The position numbers and the translations under genes are program-made. Of a DNA stretch of 64,000 bases, positions 24,180 to 34,661 are shown piece by piece. The stretch is from Phoebastria nigripes (Eukaryota > Chordata > Aves > Procellariiformes > Diomedeidae): assembly GCA_035582835.1 (NCBI GenBank), contig JAYKAV010002618.1, positions 298,202 to 362,201 of the forward strand, given 5' to 3'. The notes below the pieces were generated by a model, which saw nothing but the letters and a program-made list of their open reading frames with translations, did not search any database and was not told where the DNA came from. Every line of letters begins with the position of its first letter. Within the stretch, counting starts at the first letter, position 1.

Positions 24180-24950
24180 TTAAACGATTACAGAGCAGCC
24201 TTCGCCCTTCTCCTCACGGCTGCTAGCAGCCAGCGCCGCGCTTTAAACACAAAAGGCACAACCGCGACCCGCTCCCCTTCCCGAGGGGGGAAAGGGAAGG
24301 AGCCCCGCGGTGGGGGCCGGCAGCGCTCACCATGCGAGATGCTGTGGAGCAAGGCGACGGCCAACATCCACATGCCCCCGCCGCTCCCCCGCTCCCCGCT
24401 CCGGGCTCGCCCTCGCCCGCCGCGCCCACGGCCGGGCCGGAGCTGCCAGGCAGCGCGCACCGGGTCCGGGTCCGGCCGCCGCCTCCCTCGGCTGGTGGCT
24501 GCTCGGAGCCTGCGGGGCCGCTCGTCCGCCCAGCGAGCGCTCAGCCCCGCCTGCAGCCCCGCGGCTCCGCCGACACTCGCCGCCCGGCTCTCGGGCGGGG
24601 GAAGAGGCAGCCGCCGGCGGGGGCGGGAGGCGGGTGCGCGGCGCCCAGGTGTGTCCTTGGCTCAGGGAGGCGCCGGCAGGTTGGCGGAGGCAGGGCCACA
24701 GGTGACACGATCCGCCGGCGCCTTAAGCGCAGGAGCATCCCCGGCAGCGGCCAGCCCCGAGCCGCGGCGAGCCGGCTCCTCACACACCTCCCTTCGGCCC
24801 GGCGGCAGGCGGGCAGGCGGGCGGGCACATCTTTCCTCTCCTGCAGCTCTAATCACATTGATCCCGCTGCTAACCTCCCCTGCCTCCCAGCGCAGCGCAG
24901 GNGAGCGTTAACCCCAGCGCCAGCCCCGCTCGCTCCCAGCCCTCTGCAGT
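24180..24950 (-). promoter_or_regulatory. CpG-island promoter, copy A
   Basis: A sharp GC- and CpG-rich island in an AT-rich window. GC boxes are visible at 24593-24600 and 24619-24628. No TATA box stands out, which fits a CpG-island promoter with dispersed start sites. The direction is inferred from the first exon on the minus strand at 24331-24373, so the upstream side is at the higher coordinates. A bidirectional promoter cannot be excluded. The exact transcription start cannot be read from sequence alone. Confidence 0.75.
24331..24373 (-). CDS. Putative first coding exon (signal peptide), copy A
   Basis: On the minus strand an ATG at 24373 opens the 14 residues MWMLAVALLHSISH plus the first base of the next codon (G). 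The exon then meets the donor ATG|GTGAGC, with GT at 24330-24329. The peptide has a signal-peptide-like hydrophobic core (MLAVALL). A phase-1 intron right after a signal peptide is common in genes for secreted and cell-surface proteins. The exon lies inside a CpG island, with G at -3 in the start context. The frame stays open on both sides, so the exon boundary rests on the donor alone. I do not recognise the gene, and no second exon is identifiable in 1-24330, which implies a long first intron. A purely chance match of ATG, hydrophobic stretch and donor remains possible. Confidence 0.55.
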
Positions 24951-24979
24951 CTTAAAGCACCACAAAGTCTCCACAGTGG

Positions 24980-27900
24980 AAAAAACCAAGACCAACAGAA
25001 GAAGGCAGCAGAATACCCTGCCTCTCAATAGTTGGCTGAACTGCGTCCGTTTGGCATCAGCTGAGTTGTATATGACTAATGTGTTGACAAGTCGTGTGGG
25101 GGGACTGGAGGAGGGGGCCCTTCTGGAAGGTCGCAGCCCAGACAGGCGAGCGCATCAAATAATTGACTAGGAAACTGAAAGAAAGAAAAAAAAAATGTAT
25201 CTACATTTCCCAGTGCTTACACAGCTCCAGATACTGTTTGGCTTTTCATGTGTTTCTTTTTCTGTGGTAACAAATTTTGCCCCCTTTAGCGAAAGAGTAA
25301 ATTACAGTCTCTCTAACTAAAAGCAATTTCTGCATCTATTCTTTCTTCACATCTATGATATGAAGGTTGGTCTAAAAGGGAAAAGAAAAAAAAAAAGAAA
25401 AAAGGGAAAAATATTAAATGAAGACAGCTAAAAAAAAATCAATATTGTGAAATACATAGCAGCATTAGGGCAACTCTGAATTTAAGCTGCAAGATGAAAA
25501 GCAAACGCAACAAAGCAATAAGGAATCTCAACCTGCAGAATCCCCAGTGTGTTACCAAACAGGATCACTTCACATCTGGGGGTCTTCACAGGACAATATA
25601 TTTTTTTTTTAATTGCTTTATAGCACCAGACATTGCCATGCTGCCAACACGCAGTCTTGTGCACTGTAATGAAACCTGAGAAAAGATGTCGCCCAAAAAG
25701 ACATTGAGATGAACATGTGCAGGAAGCTCAGCAACACAGCTGGACAGGTAGGAAAATCTCTCTGGAGATATTTCTAAAGCCATATAGAACAGACCAAAAT
25801 GCACTCCTGAAGTGTTGTATAAGGCCCTTCATTCTAATTCTTGAGAAAACCAAAGTCGCAACTGAAACACAGCGAATGCCATCATGCAGTTCCCTGCATC
25901 ACATTTTGGCTGGGATATCAGCCGGAAGAGACTGCAGCCCTGAAGTNAAAGTGGGAGAGATGAGACCAATATTGGGCAGGGACTAGCTGCTCATGGTTGC
26001 CCTTAAGAAAAAGATATGGGTAACCAGGGAAGCTGTATAGTGGAAAATAGCATCTGATGCCGTTAAAGAAAAATTAGAGAGAGAAGTACAAATGTCTTGG
26101 GGGTGTGGGGGGGGGAAGGGAAGAAGGAAGTTTACTTTTATTGGGAGTGAAGTTCTGTTTAAAATGACAATACTTTAATCTCTTTGTTTAGAAGAGAGCT
26201 AGTGACTAGCAGAAATGCGTAAGTGTTCATGTGAGAGCATTTTGAGGAAGTTCATGACAGATTTGTTCAGGCAGCTCTTTCAGACCTGCTTTGTTTCCCA
26301 TTTTGAAGCCCAAAACATGTTTGGGGCATAAGAGATACAATGCTATACCACATAGAATAAATATACTGTCTTCTTACACCTTTCTACTCCTTTACTCACG
26401 TACATAACTCNGGCAGCCCTTGACAAATTTCAGTTTCATTTAAAGCAGTCTCAAGCAAGTTTCAGTTTATTTAAAACAACAACAGCAGCTGCAGACTGAA
26501 AGAGTAAGTCTTTAATTTGTTCTTCTGTGGCACCAAAAGGCAAGGGACCAACTTTCAGCGGGTGTATAACCTTGTTTAGCAACAGCCAGCCAACTAGGCA
26601 GCGTAATCATAGTCCTGAGCTAGGTTTGAGGAAGAGAGGGGAAGGCAGGACACAATTTTGCATGAAAGCAGGGTTCACTGGTTCTGCTGCTCAGGGAATA
26701 ACTTGACTGAAACCTAAATTAAACAATCTGTCAAAGTGGAGAAACAAGACTATATGATAACTTCCGCACAGAGTACATGAAATCAATCAGAATGCTACTT
26801 TTCAACTCTGAAAAATCAAGTATGACCAGGCTTCAACTGCAATCAAGGCTCCTTAAGGTCATCAACCAAGGAGAATCCCCTTTTATGTTTTTTTGTTTTA
26901 TTAAAATAGAATGTTCTAGATTAAGTGGCCAGAAATTATTTAATTCTTCCTAAAACAAATTCAATCATTTTGCAGCAAGACATCTCAATTAGAATTTGCA
27001 CATAATTATATCTTCTCTGGGAAAAAAAAATCCTATGCAATCACATCCTATGTAATTAATGGTCAGAAATCTTAAAATGGGCTTAAATTAAGTTCTTAAA
27101 CTGGGTTTAGATCTTGTACTGGCTGACTGTATCAGGTCGACCATCCTTACTTTCTAGCTTTCTGCAGCTACCACATAGACTCTAGGAGGATTATCTCTTG
27201 AAGTTAACAGAGATATGGCAATGGTATATACCAGCTGACCATCACCCTAAATTTATCTCAAACACTTAGCATTTCACTGTAGAAAGCACAAGCAGAAGAC
27301 TTCTCTATTAGGACCTCACTGAAACCCCAATGCATTTGAGCCTTCTGATTCTAATGGAGCATCCAGAACGTAAATATACTTTCTGACAGTTCTGGCCACA
27401 CACATTCAAGTTGTCCCCTGAGCCACCAGCATTAAGTATGTACAGAAATACCACTAGCATGATCAGTCTGACAACAATCCAAACAGCCACCAACTTTCAG
27501 TTGAGCACACACTGGGGTCGAATGGCAAGGTCTGCAAAACAATTTTCCATTGCATGTACATCATATTCTCACATTAAGCAAGAAGACACACAAGAAATGA
27601 CCACAGCAGACCAATACACCTGACAAAAGATGGATGCAAAGTGCCTTTGTGAAAATGAAGTAGGTTACAACGATCCAACTGGCTGAATATTTCACATTCC
27701 CATATTGGAAGATGATGTATCTGGTCTATAACTTCTGTAACCAGTCTCACAGGAAAATTCTTTTCTCAAAGAAAAAGATAAAATGGCCTGTCTACAATAA
27801 GTCTGCATTGATTTGGACTTTAAAAAACCAGAGGAATCTTCCAAGGAGAGACTGGGCTGGGAGAAGCAGCAGTAATTGGTTCTATTCAGATCATGGATGG

Positions 27901-30900
27901 TTTCATAGGCTTTGGGCTTTAGGGAACTCAGTCAAATACCTGCCATTGAAGCATTCAACTATTCAAACAGAGCCCTTCATTGTCATTCAGGATGCAAAAA
28001 TCTCATTTGCAATTTCAGCTTTGAAAATGGTCTAAAAAGTACCTGAGGGAAGAAAGAATGGGAGGGAAGCAGAGAGGAAGTGAAGAGAAAGCATGGTGAG
28101 AGAGGAAGTTCTCAACAGTCAGAAGACCTGGGGAAAAAAAATAATAAAAAAAGAACATGCGTGAAACCAGAATCTAAATGACTGATCAGCCCAGTTTCTG
28201 GAAGAGATGATACCTTGGCTCAGTCATCCCTCAGTTTCTAAACCATTCTGTGTCTCCTCATTACTGACCTCTTTCCCTGACTGTAGTCTTCTTGACTACG
28301 TTCTTTCAGCATAGTCATTTGAAAGAAAAATATTGGTTATTAGTTTGTAGACTACGTAAAGGTAACTGCTAGGGGCTATCATCTAAGTAAACCAACTTCA
28401 GTTGTAAATTTAGTTATGACTTTCATTTTAATAAGATTTAACAATGTTTTCAGTTCTACTGAGAAGGGAGTTGTAGTCCCAGTTAGCTTAAAAACAAAAC
28501 CAAAGCAGAAACATACCACCCTGAGATAATAAGAGTAAAGAAACAAAACCTGGAACATTTCAGTAAGCAATTTTTTCCCCCCCTTTTAATGTAAATATGC
28601 AAAGAGGAGTCATGCAAAGGATTTCTGAATATTTGGCTGAAATAAATACCGGTCCAAAGCACTCAGATCTCAAGTCTTCTGAATCAAATCTTTTCAATCT
28701 TCTTTCTGAATCAAATTGTTTTAAAGCTGAAGATGACAGATTTGAACAACTCTTCCCCAAATTNTCAGGTAAACTAAAGCTTTGTCACTGTAGCCATAAT
28801 GAAGGAAGATAAACTCAAAGAGTGGTAAAGGGGCCAGCGGTTAAGACGGGAAGAGAAGCAGAAGTGGGAAGGCTTTTCAGTAGTTTCCATCAGTCTGGAA
28901 ACAGGAGAATCAAAAGCCTTGTAAGAACAGGTTTTCCTCACAAGACTTCATGCCCGATTTGATACTGGAAAGATTCAGATAAATGTTGAATGCTTGTCAA
29001 AACCAATTGCTAAACCTTCTGATATTCACTGGCTACCAAGCCTAACGCTTATATTTATAAGCTCACAGTCAGCCATTTTTATCAGAACAAGCTGCAANAA
29101 TTAAATATTTTCCATGAGACACTTAAGAATTGAAAAGCAATTTCTAGTTTTATAAGTACCATTATGAAGATAGGAGTTGAAATGCTCTGTTTATTACTAT
29201 GAAGCTGGGAATACTCAAGATGGACAAACAAAATCTAAAAATCTGCATGCAATTACTTGTAAAAACATCTATACTACTGATACCTATCTAGTCCATCTGC
29301 AAAATACAGGGGAATAAGTACAATTTGCCTCCTATACTTCATCTGAAGCTGTTGACTACTCTAAGCTGATAATGTGCAAGAATATTGTTATCTGGCAAAA
29401 AATGTGCTCTCTCGCATGACCTGTCCTTACAGTGTACACACAATTAACCATTCAGTCTTGATATGCTCATGAATTAAAGCAGCAGCTTTCAAAACAGTGT
29501 ATATGGCTTAATACACACCAAGCTTGAAAGCATAAAATGGGGATTTTTTTTTTCCCCTGCCTGAAGTTACTCTTTTCTTCTGCAGCTCGTTGCTGGGGTT
29601 TCAGTAACACCTGGAAGACATGAATGAGCAAGCGTACCCCATCAGGTGGTTCTGTGAGCAGAGAATCAGCGGAAAAAAGAATTTCCTCTGGATATTTGGT
29701 CAGAAGACTGAAGACCTAAGTGGATTCTCAGATGTCTATTACTTTTTCCAATGCTTTCAAGAACTTGGAGTGGGATTAGTCTCTCTCTCCTCTGCCCAGG
29801 TGAATGTTTATACACTTATACACACGTAAATGCAGTGACTTAACCATATTCTACTTACACCCACCTAACAAATTGATTGAAGCTGGCCAGCAGGTTCAAA
29901 AGTTATTAGAGAGAAGGAGAGGAGCTGACAAAGACGTTTCTTAGAAAGNCATGCTAGAGTAAGGCATGGAAAAATCCAGTCTGTGGGAAGGATTTTAAAA
30001 CCCTGTGTATGATTCATGTTTTCTTGAGAGAATACCAGATTTTTCTATTTAAAACAACACCATCAAAACATAGGGCAGTGACTTTTTTTTTTGGTGCCAT
30101 AGACTTCTTTTTGCATTGCACCTTGCAAACAAACAGAAAAGGTAAGGTTCTTGGCTGTTTAAAGAACTGACAATCAACTAAAGGAAAAATATTCCCTTTC
30201 AGAGGGGAGAAGCCAGAAGAAATAATTTTTTAATTTTCACATCTTCATATAGACAAATTTGTTCCTACCACAGAAAAGATTGGGGGGGCAGGGGGGGACA
30301 TGTAAAATAGCTAAAGATGAAGGCTAGGCACACAGCACACAACATATCAGACAACTGTCTTGGGTGAAAATCTGGGCTCGCGGAAGGGCAGAAAGGCTTC
30401 TCTTGGTGCTAATTGGTTCTCCTAAGAGAAAGTAGCATAACATGACATACAAGCGTTATGGCACTGAAGATATCCATTTAAAAGTCTCCAAATAAAAATG
30501 AACTAAACCCCTTTGTGTGTCTGATGTATGTATAAAGACAAGACATTAAAGACCACAGCATTAAATGATTTTAATGCCAAGATATGATGGAATGAATTAC
30601 ATATGTCGAAATCATAGACATAGCTATGCCACACAGTACATATCATAATGTTGTAGCATGAAAAGGCTGAGTCAAGAGTACTATTTCATTTCTAAATCTG
30701 ATTTTCCATTATTTGGATTAGGAGTCAGAGCCGTTTAACAAGAGGNCTAGGACTACTCTGGGTTTGGATACGTGCATGTACATATACACATAACTGTTTC
30801 TTATTAAAAAGAAGTGGTGGGAAAAAAGGAAATTTGAAGGAATATCACANCTTCAACAAGGCTTTTTTTGAAAAATGAGCGATGGTTTCAAAGCTCTGCA

Positions 30901-31393
30901 GACCTCTCTTTAATAATTGTTACAGTACAATCCATTAAGTACTGTAATTATGTGGGAAGAAGGTTATCCCTGGTCCTGAGCCAAATTCTGCTCGCTATTA
31001 CCTACCCAAGATGCCAGTGGCTTACAAAGAATAGCATCCACATAAACAAAAGAAAAATTGAACTATTGGGAGCCAATACCGCCCTGACCAGAGTCAATAC
31101 ACAGAAGGCACCAGGAAGAGCACAGCTCGCCATGCCTCAGACAACGCACAGTGTCCTCTGTATTCTCGTCTTCCTCCCGTAGCTCCCACCTGCTTCCAAG
31201 TGCTGACGAAGAGACAATATCTCTGCTTGCAGATGGCTGGGAGCACACACAAGTATGGCTCTTCCCAACCCTGGTGCAAAGGAGGGGGCCAGGGGGGAGC
31301 AGCAGAACCACAGAACAGCGGTGGAGCAAGGAGGCAGGGTTGCCAAGCAACAGCCTACGGCAGGGGGAGGCGTTAAAATGGGGAAAGGAAATA
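24980..31393. other. Gene-free stretch between the promoter copies
   Basis: The first 200 bp keep some CpG and look like the upstream shore of the island. The rest is AT-rich unique DNA without supported genes. It includes a G-rich stretch with four possible G-runs (26099-26120) and mixed A-runs near 25386-25410. Frames of 60-107 residues here show no domain features. Confidence 0.65.
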
Positions 31394-32192
31394 GATATAG
31401 AATAGAATCATTAAGGTTGGAAAAGACCTCTAAGATCATCAAGTCCAACCATCAACCCAACACCACCATGCCCCACTAAACCATGTCCCTAAGTGCCTCA
31501 TCTACACGTCTTTTAAATACTTCCAGGGATGGTGACTCCACCACTTCCCTGGGCAGCCTGTTCCAATGTTTAACCACTCTTTCAGTGAAGAAATTTTTCC
31601 TAATGTCCAATCTAAACCTCCCCTGGTGCAACTTGAGGCCATTCCCTCTCGTCCTATCGCTAGTTGCTTGGCAGAAGAGACCAACACCCACCTCACTCCA
31701 ACCTCCTTTCAGGTAGTTGTAGAGCACGATAAGGTCTCCCCTCAGCCTCCTCTTCTCCAGGCTAAACAGTCCCAGTTCCCTCAGCCGCTCCTCATAAGAC
31801 TTGTTCTCCAGACCCTTCACCAGCTTCGTTGCCCTCCTCTGGACACGCTCCAGCACCTCAATGTCCCTCTTGTAGTGAGGGGCCCAAAACTGAACACAGT
31901 ATTCAAGGTGCAGCCTCACCAGTGCCGAGTACAGGGGGACAATCACCTCCCTAGTCCTGCTGGTCACACTATTTCTGATACAGGCCAGGATGCCGTTGGC
32001 CTTCTTGGCCACCTGGGCACACTGCCGGCTCATATTCAGCCGGCTGTCAACCAGCACCCCCGGGTCCTTTTCCGCCAGGCAGCTTTCCAGCCACTCTTCC
32101 CCCAGCCTGTAGTGTTGCATGGGGTTGTTGTGGCCAAAGTGCAGGACCCGGCACTTGGCCTTGTTGAACCTCATGCAGTTGGCCTCAGCCCA
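31394..32192 (-). mobile_element. CR1 LINE 3' end, 5'-truncated, about 0.8 kb
   Basis: The minus strand carries the last part of CR1 ORF2 followed by a CR1 3' tail ('ttggacttgatgatcttaga' and 'cttttccaaccttaatgatt') and an ATTCTATT-type terminal repeat at about 31394-31409. Similarity to CR1 stops at about 32192 (plus-strand CAGCCCA), which marks the 5' truncation. It belongs to the same subfamily as the copy at 63619-64000, judging by the shared 3' tail and coding wording, and to a different subfamily from the copies at 33915 and 49857. Confidence 0.95.
31476..32192 (-). pseudogene. CR1 ORF2 C-terminal fragment, frame intact
   Basis: The frame from 32192 to the stop at 31476 is unbroken, about 238 residues, and includes [14 protein letters not shown]-type wording (here [15 protein letters not shown]), [36 protein letters not shown] and [17 protein letters not shown]. 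These blocks are the conserved region downstream of the reverse transcriptase in CR1. The reverse transcriptase itself, including its catalytic aspartates, is absent, so the fragment has no enzymatic role. The lack of frame damage and good match to the family suggest a fairly young insertion. Confidence 0.9.
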
Positions 32193-33914
32193 ATTGCCAA
32201 TTGCATTGGCTCGTGTAGGGCAACGATAGCCCTTCCATCTGCTTTTCTTCCTGCTTCCATTGAGTTACGGGTCTGGATTTCATGAGAGGATTTGGCCACA
32301 AGTGTTTCTTGCATCATGAGCTCCAGTTGGCTCCTCAAGGAGGTTGCAACAGGGAGAACCGTAAGGAACACGTTCTTTGCCAACTTGTTGTCGTGGATAA
32401 TACAGCAAGAACAGCAGCAGGCTGTTGTAGGTTATCCAGACAGCCTGCCCCAAGACTCAGGAATACAAGGTAAAACCAGACCTTCCCCATTCACACATCT
32501 GCATCAGTGATGTTCCTTCTGGTACACCATCATTTGCCTTAGAGAGAAACATGCACAACGTACGGGAGATTTTTTCCTTCATACCATATAGACTTTCTAT
32601 GTGACAAGTGGAGCCTCTGTATTATTTCCATATAAAGTTCTTTCTTCTGTCCTGTGAGGCCATAAACATTTGATGGCATGGCATGGCATCAGAGGAGGAG
32701 ACCTTCACAAAAGCTTTAGGCAAGAGGTATTCTGGTGAAGAGGGACCAATTAGGAGAGGGGATGGAATATACAAAAATAAAAACTCCTGACAGTTCATGG
32801 GGCCAGACCACATATACCGGAAAGACTTTCACGGAGGCTGACCTCAGAGATCCCAAGCCCCTCTCTGCAGGGACAATCTACCACTAAGCCAGCTCCTCAT
32901 GGCCATGCACCACATTACAGCTCCCACCAAATCTGGCAAGTGGTTCCAGTTGCAGAGCCTTGCAGTGCCCTGCCTTTTTCCTGGTGCAACTGGATGTTTT
33001 CAGGTGTAGTCACAAAAAGTAATTGTGATCCCCCTCTTTTGTTGACCCTTTCTTGCCTGTCCACACTTTATACACGTTATCACAGATCACCAAGAAACCG
33101 TGTGCTTACATACCACTGTACAAATAATTTTGACTCCATAATGCATTTTCTATAACATATTATTGTTCACATTTACAGACAAAGAAACTACGTTTCAATT
33201 TACTTTTGAGTACAGAACATAAATTTTACTAATGCAAATTGTTCACAGATAAGATAGATACATTCTTCATGCCTTTCAAGTCACGAAGTCATCCAGAGAA
33301 ACACAAAAGGTTATAAAGCAGACACTTCTCTCTCTCTCAGCCAGGTATCTAGGCCCCCTTTAATAGTCAAGACAGAGGAGTAAGCACATTTAAGAGATGA
33401 TTTCTCCCATCTTAAAGTGGTTGTCCAAAGTAGAACAGAAATTGCACCCTGGAAGTCGCTGTTCCTCTCTCTCCATTTATTATGTGGAGAAGCTACAGTG
33501 ACTCGCACCATAAACACTTTAAATTAAGCGAGATGAGCGATGTCCATAGCAGCCAACTGTTGCTGAGTTTTTAAATAGCAGCAAGCCCACAGGCAGGATT
33601 TGAAGGCAGCTAATGGAGATCTTGTCTTTTGGGGAGGAAATTCTTATACAAGAGCAGAAAAGTACTTGACTGTAAGGCTGGCAAACAAGTGGAAATTGAT
33701 ATACTGGTTGGAGATGGAAAATTACTCCAGGTACTTCATGGGAGAAGTTTGCTAGGGCAGTGCTATGAAGGACTTCAGCAGCAGAGGAAGGCAACACGTG
33801 NCAGAGAAGCAATGGGATATCCTGTCCAGTGAAGGGTTTCACAGTAAAATGAAAGGCTGGGTAAACATGAATGACAGGAGTACGTTGGAGAAGGAGAAAA
33901 ATCACAGTTGTCAT
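32193..33914. other. Gene-free spacer between two CR1 copies
   Basis: No supported gene. Short frames occur on both strands. A short tandem GGCAT motif lies near 32676-32690. Nothing else stands out. Confidence 0.65.
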
Positions 33915-34458
33915 GTCATCACTGGTGACAACACATCTGCAGTACTATGTACCAGTTCTGGGCTCCTCAGTCCAAGAAAGACACAGACATACTGGAGTGA
34001 GTCTACTGAAGGACCACAAAGATGGTTAAGGGATTGGAGAATCTGATACATGAGGAAAGGCTGAGAGAGCTGGGACTATTTAGCCCGGAGAAGAGAAGGC
34101 TCAGGGGGATCTTAATAATGCATAAAAATACCTGATGGGATGGTGTAAAGAAGATGTAGCCTGACTCTTCTCAGTGGTATCCAGTGAACAGACAAAAGGC
34201 AATAGACACAAACAGAAAACAAGAAGCTCCATTTAAACATAAGATTTTACATATATATAAAAATAAAATGTATTTAGTTTTACAGTGAGGGTGGTCTAAC
34301 ACTGGCACAGGTTTCCCAGAGTTTGTGGAGTCTCCACCCTTGGAGGTATTCAAAACCTGACAGGACACAGTCCTGAGCAACCTGCTGTAGTAGTTAACTC
34401 CGCTTTGGGCAGTGGGGTTGGTCTAGATCTCCCAAGGTCAGCCTCATGGATTCTGTGG
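33915..34458 (+). mobile_element. CR1 LINE 3' fragment, old, about 0.5 kb
   Basis: Degraded C-terminal ORF2 and 3' tail of CR1: 'caagaaagacacagacatac', 'gaggaaaggctgagagagct' and 'gagaagagaaggctcagggg', then 'ggtttcccagag', 'cacccttggaggtattc' and a terminal ATTCTGTG at about 34450-34457. The frame is lost. An AT-rich expansion at about 34241-34285 interrupts the usual text. More diverged than the copies at 11560 and 31394. Confidence 0.88.
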
Positions 34459-34544
34459 CAAAATCACTGACTTTATTGTCCGCAGAGAAGCTGATCTGGG
34501 TCCAACACAGACTGGTGCTGTGGTACTTCTCATTCATTGTCCTT

Positions 34545-34661
34545 GGGGGTTGTTTTGTGGTGGTTTTTTTTGTTGGTTTGGGTTTTCTTTAGGTTTTTTG
34601 TTTTTGTTTGGTTTTGGGTTTTTTTGTTTGTTTNNNNNNNNNNNNNNNTTTTTTTTTTTTT
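34545..34661. repeat. G/T-rich tract containing a 15-N gap
   Basis: A strand-asymmetric tract made almost wholly of G and T, with 15 Ns at 34634-34648 and then a T-run. The N block has ambiguous length and marks an unresolved low-complexity region. Confidence 0.9.

Larger units (their letters stand above)
24147..24979. repeat. Duplicated GC-rich block, copy A (833 bp)
   Basis: This block is repeated in direct orientation at 36917-37749, an offset of exactly 12,770 bp. I found no substitution or indel between the copies; the only difference is an N at 24902 where copy B has G (37672). The identity includes promoter-like DNA, the first exon and the start of the intron, so it is not a processed copy. 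Copy A has CpG-bearing flanks on both sides (for example 24000-24146 and 25040-25160), which argues that it is the original location. Confidence 0.95.

Noticed and set aside
24332..24955. Long plus-strand frame (207 codons) and several others within the CpG island, repeated at 37102-37725
   Set aside because: GC-rich DNA has few stop codons. The peptides are Pro/Arg/Ala-rich low-complexity text, and frames are open on both strands at once. The minus-strand exon with a donor explains the region better.
31566..32285. Plus-strand 239-codon frame
   Set aside because: Antisense shadow of the CR1 ORF2 fragment on the minus strand.
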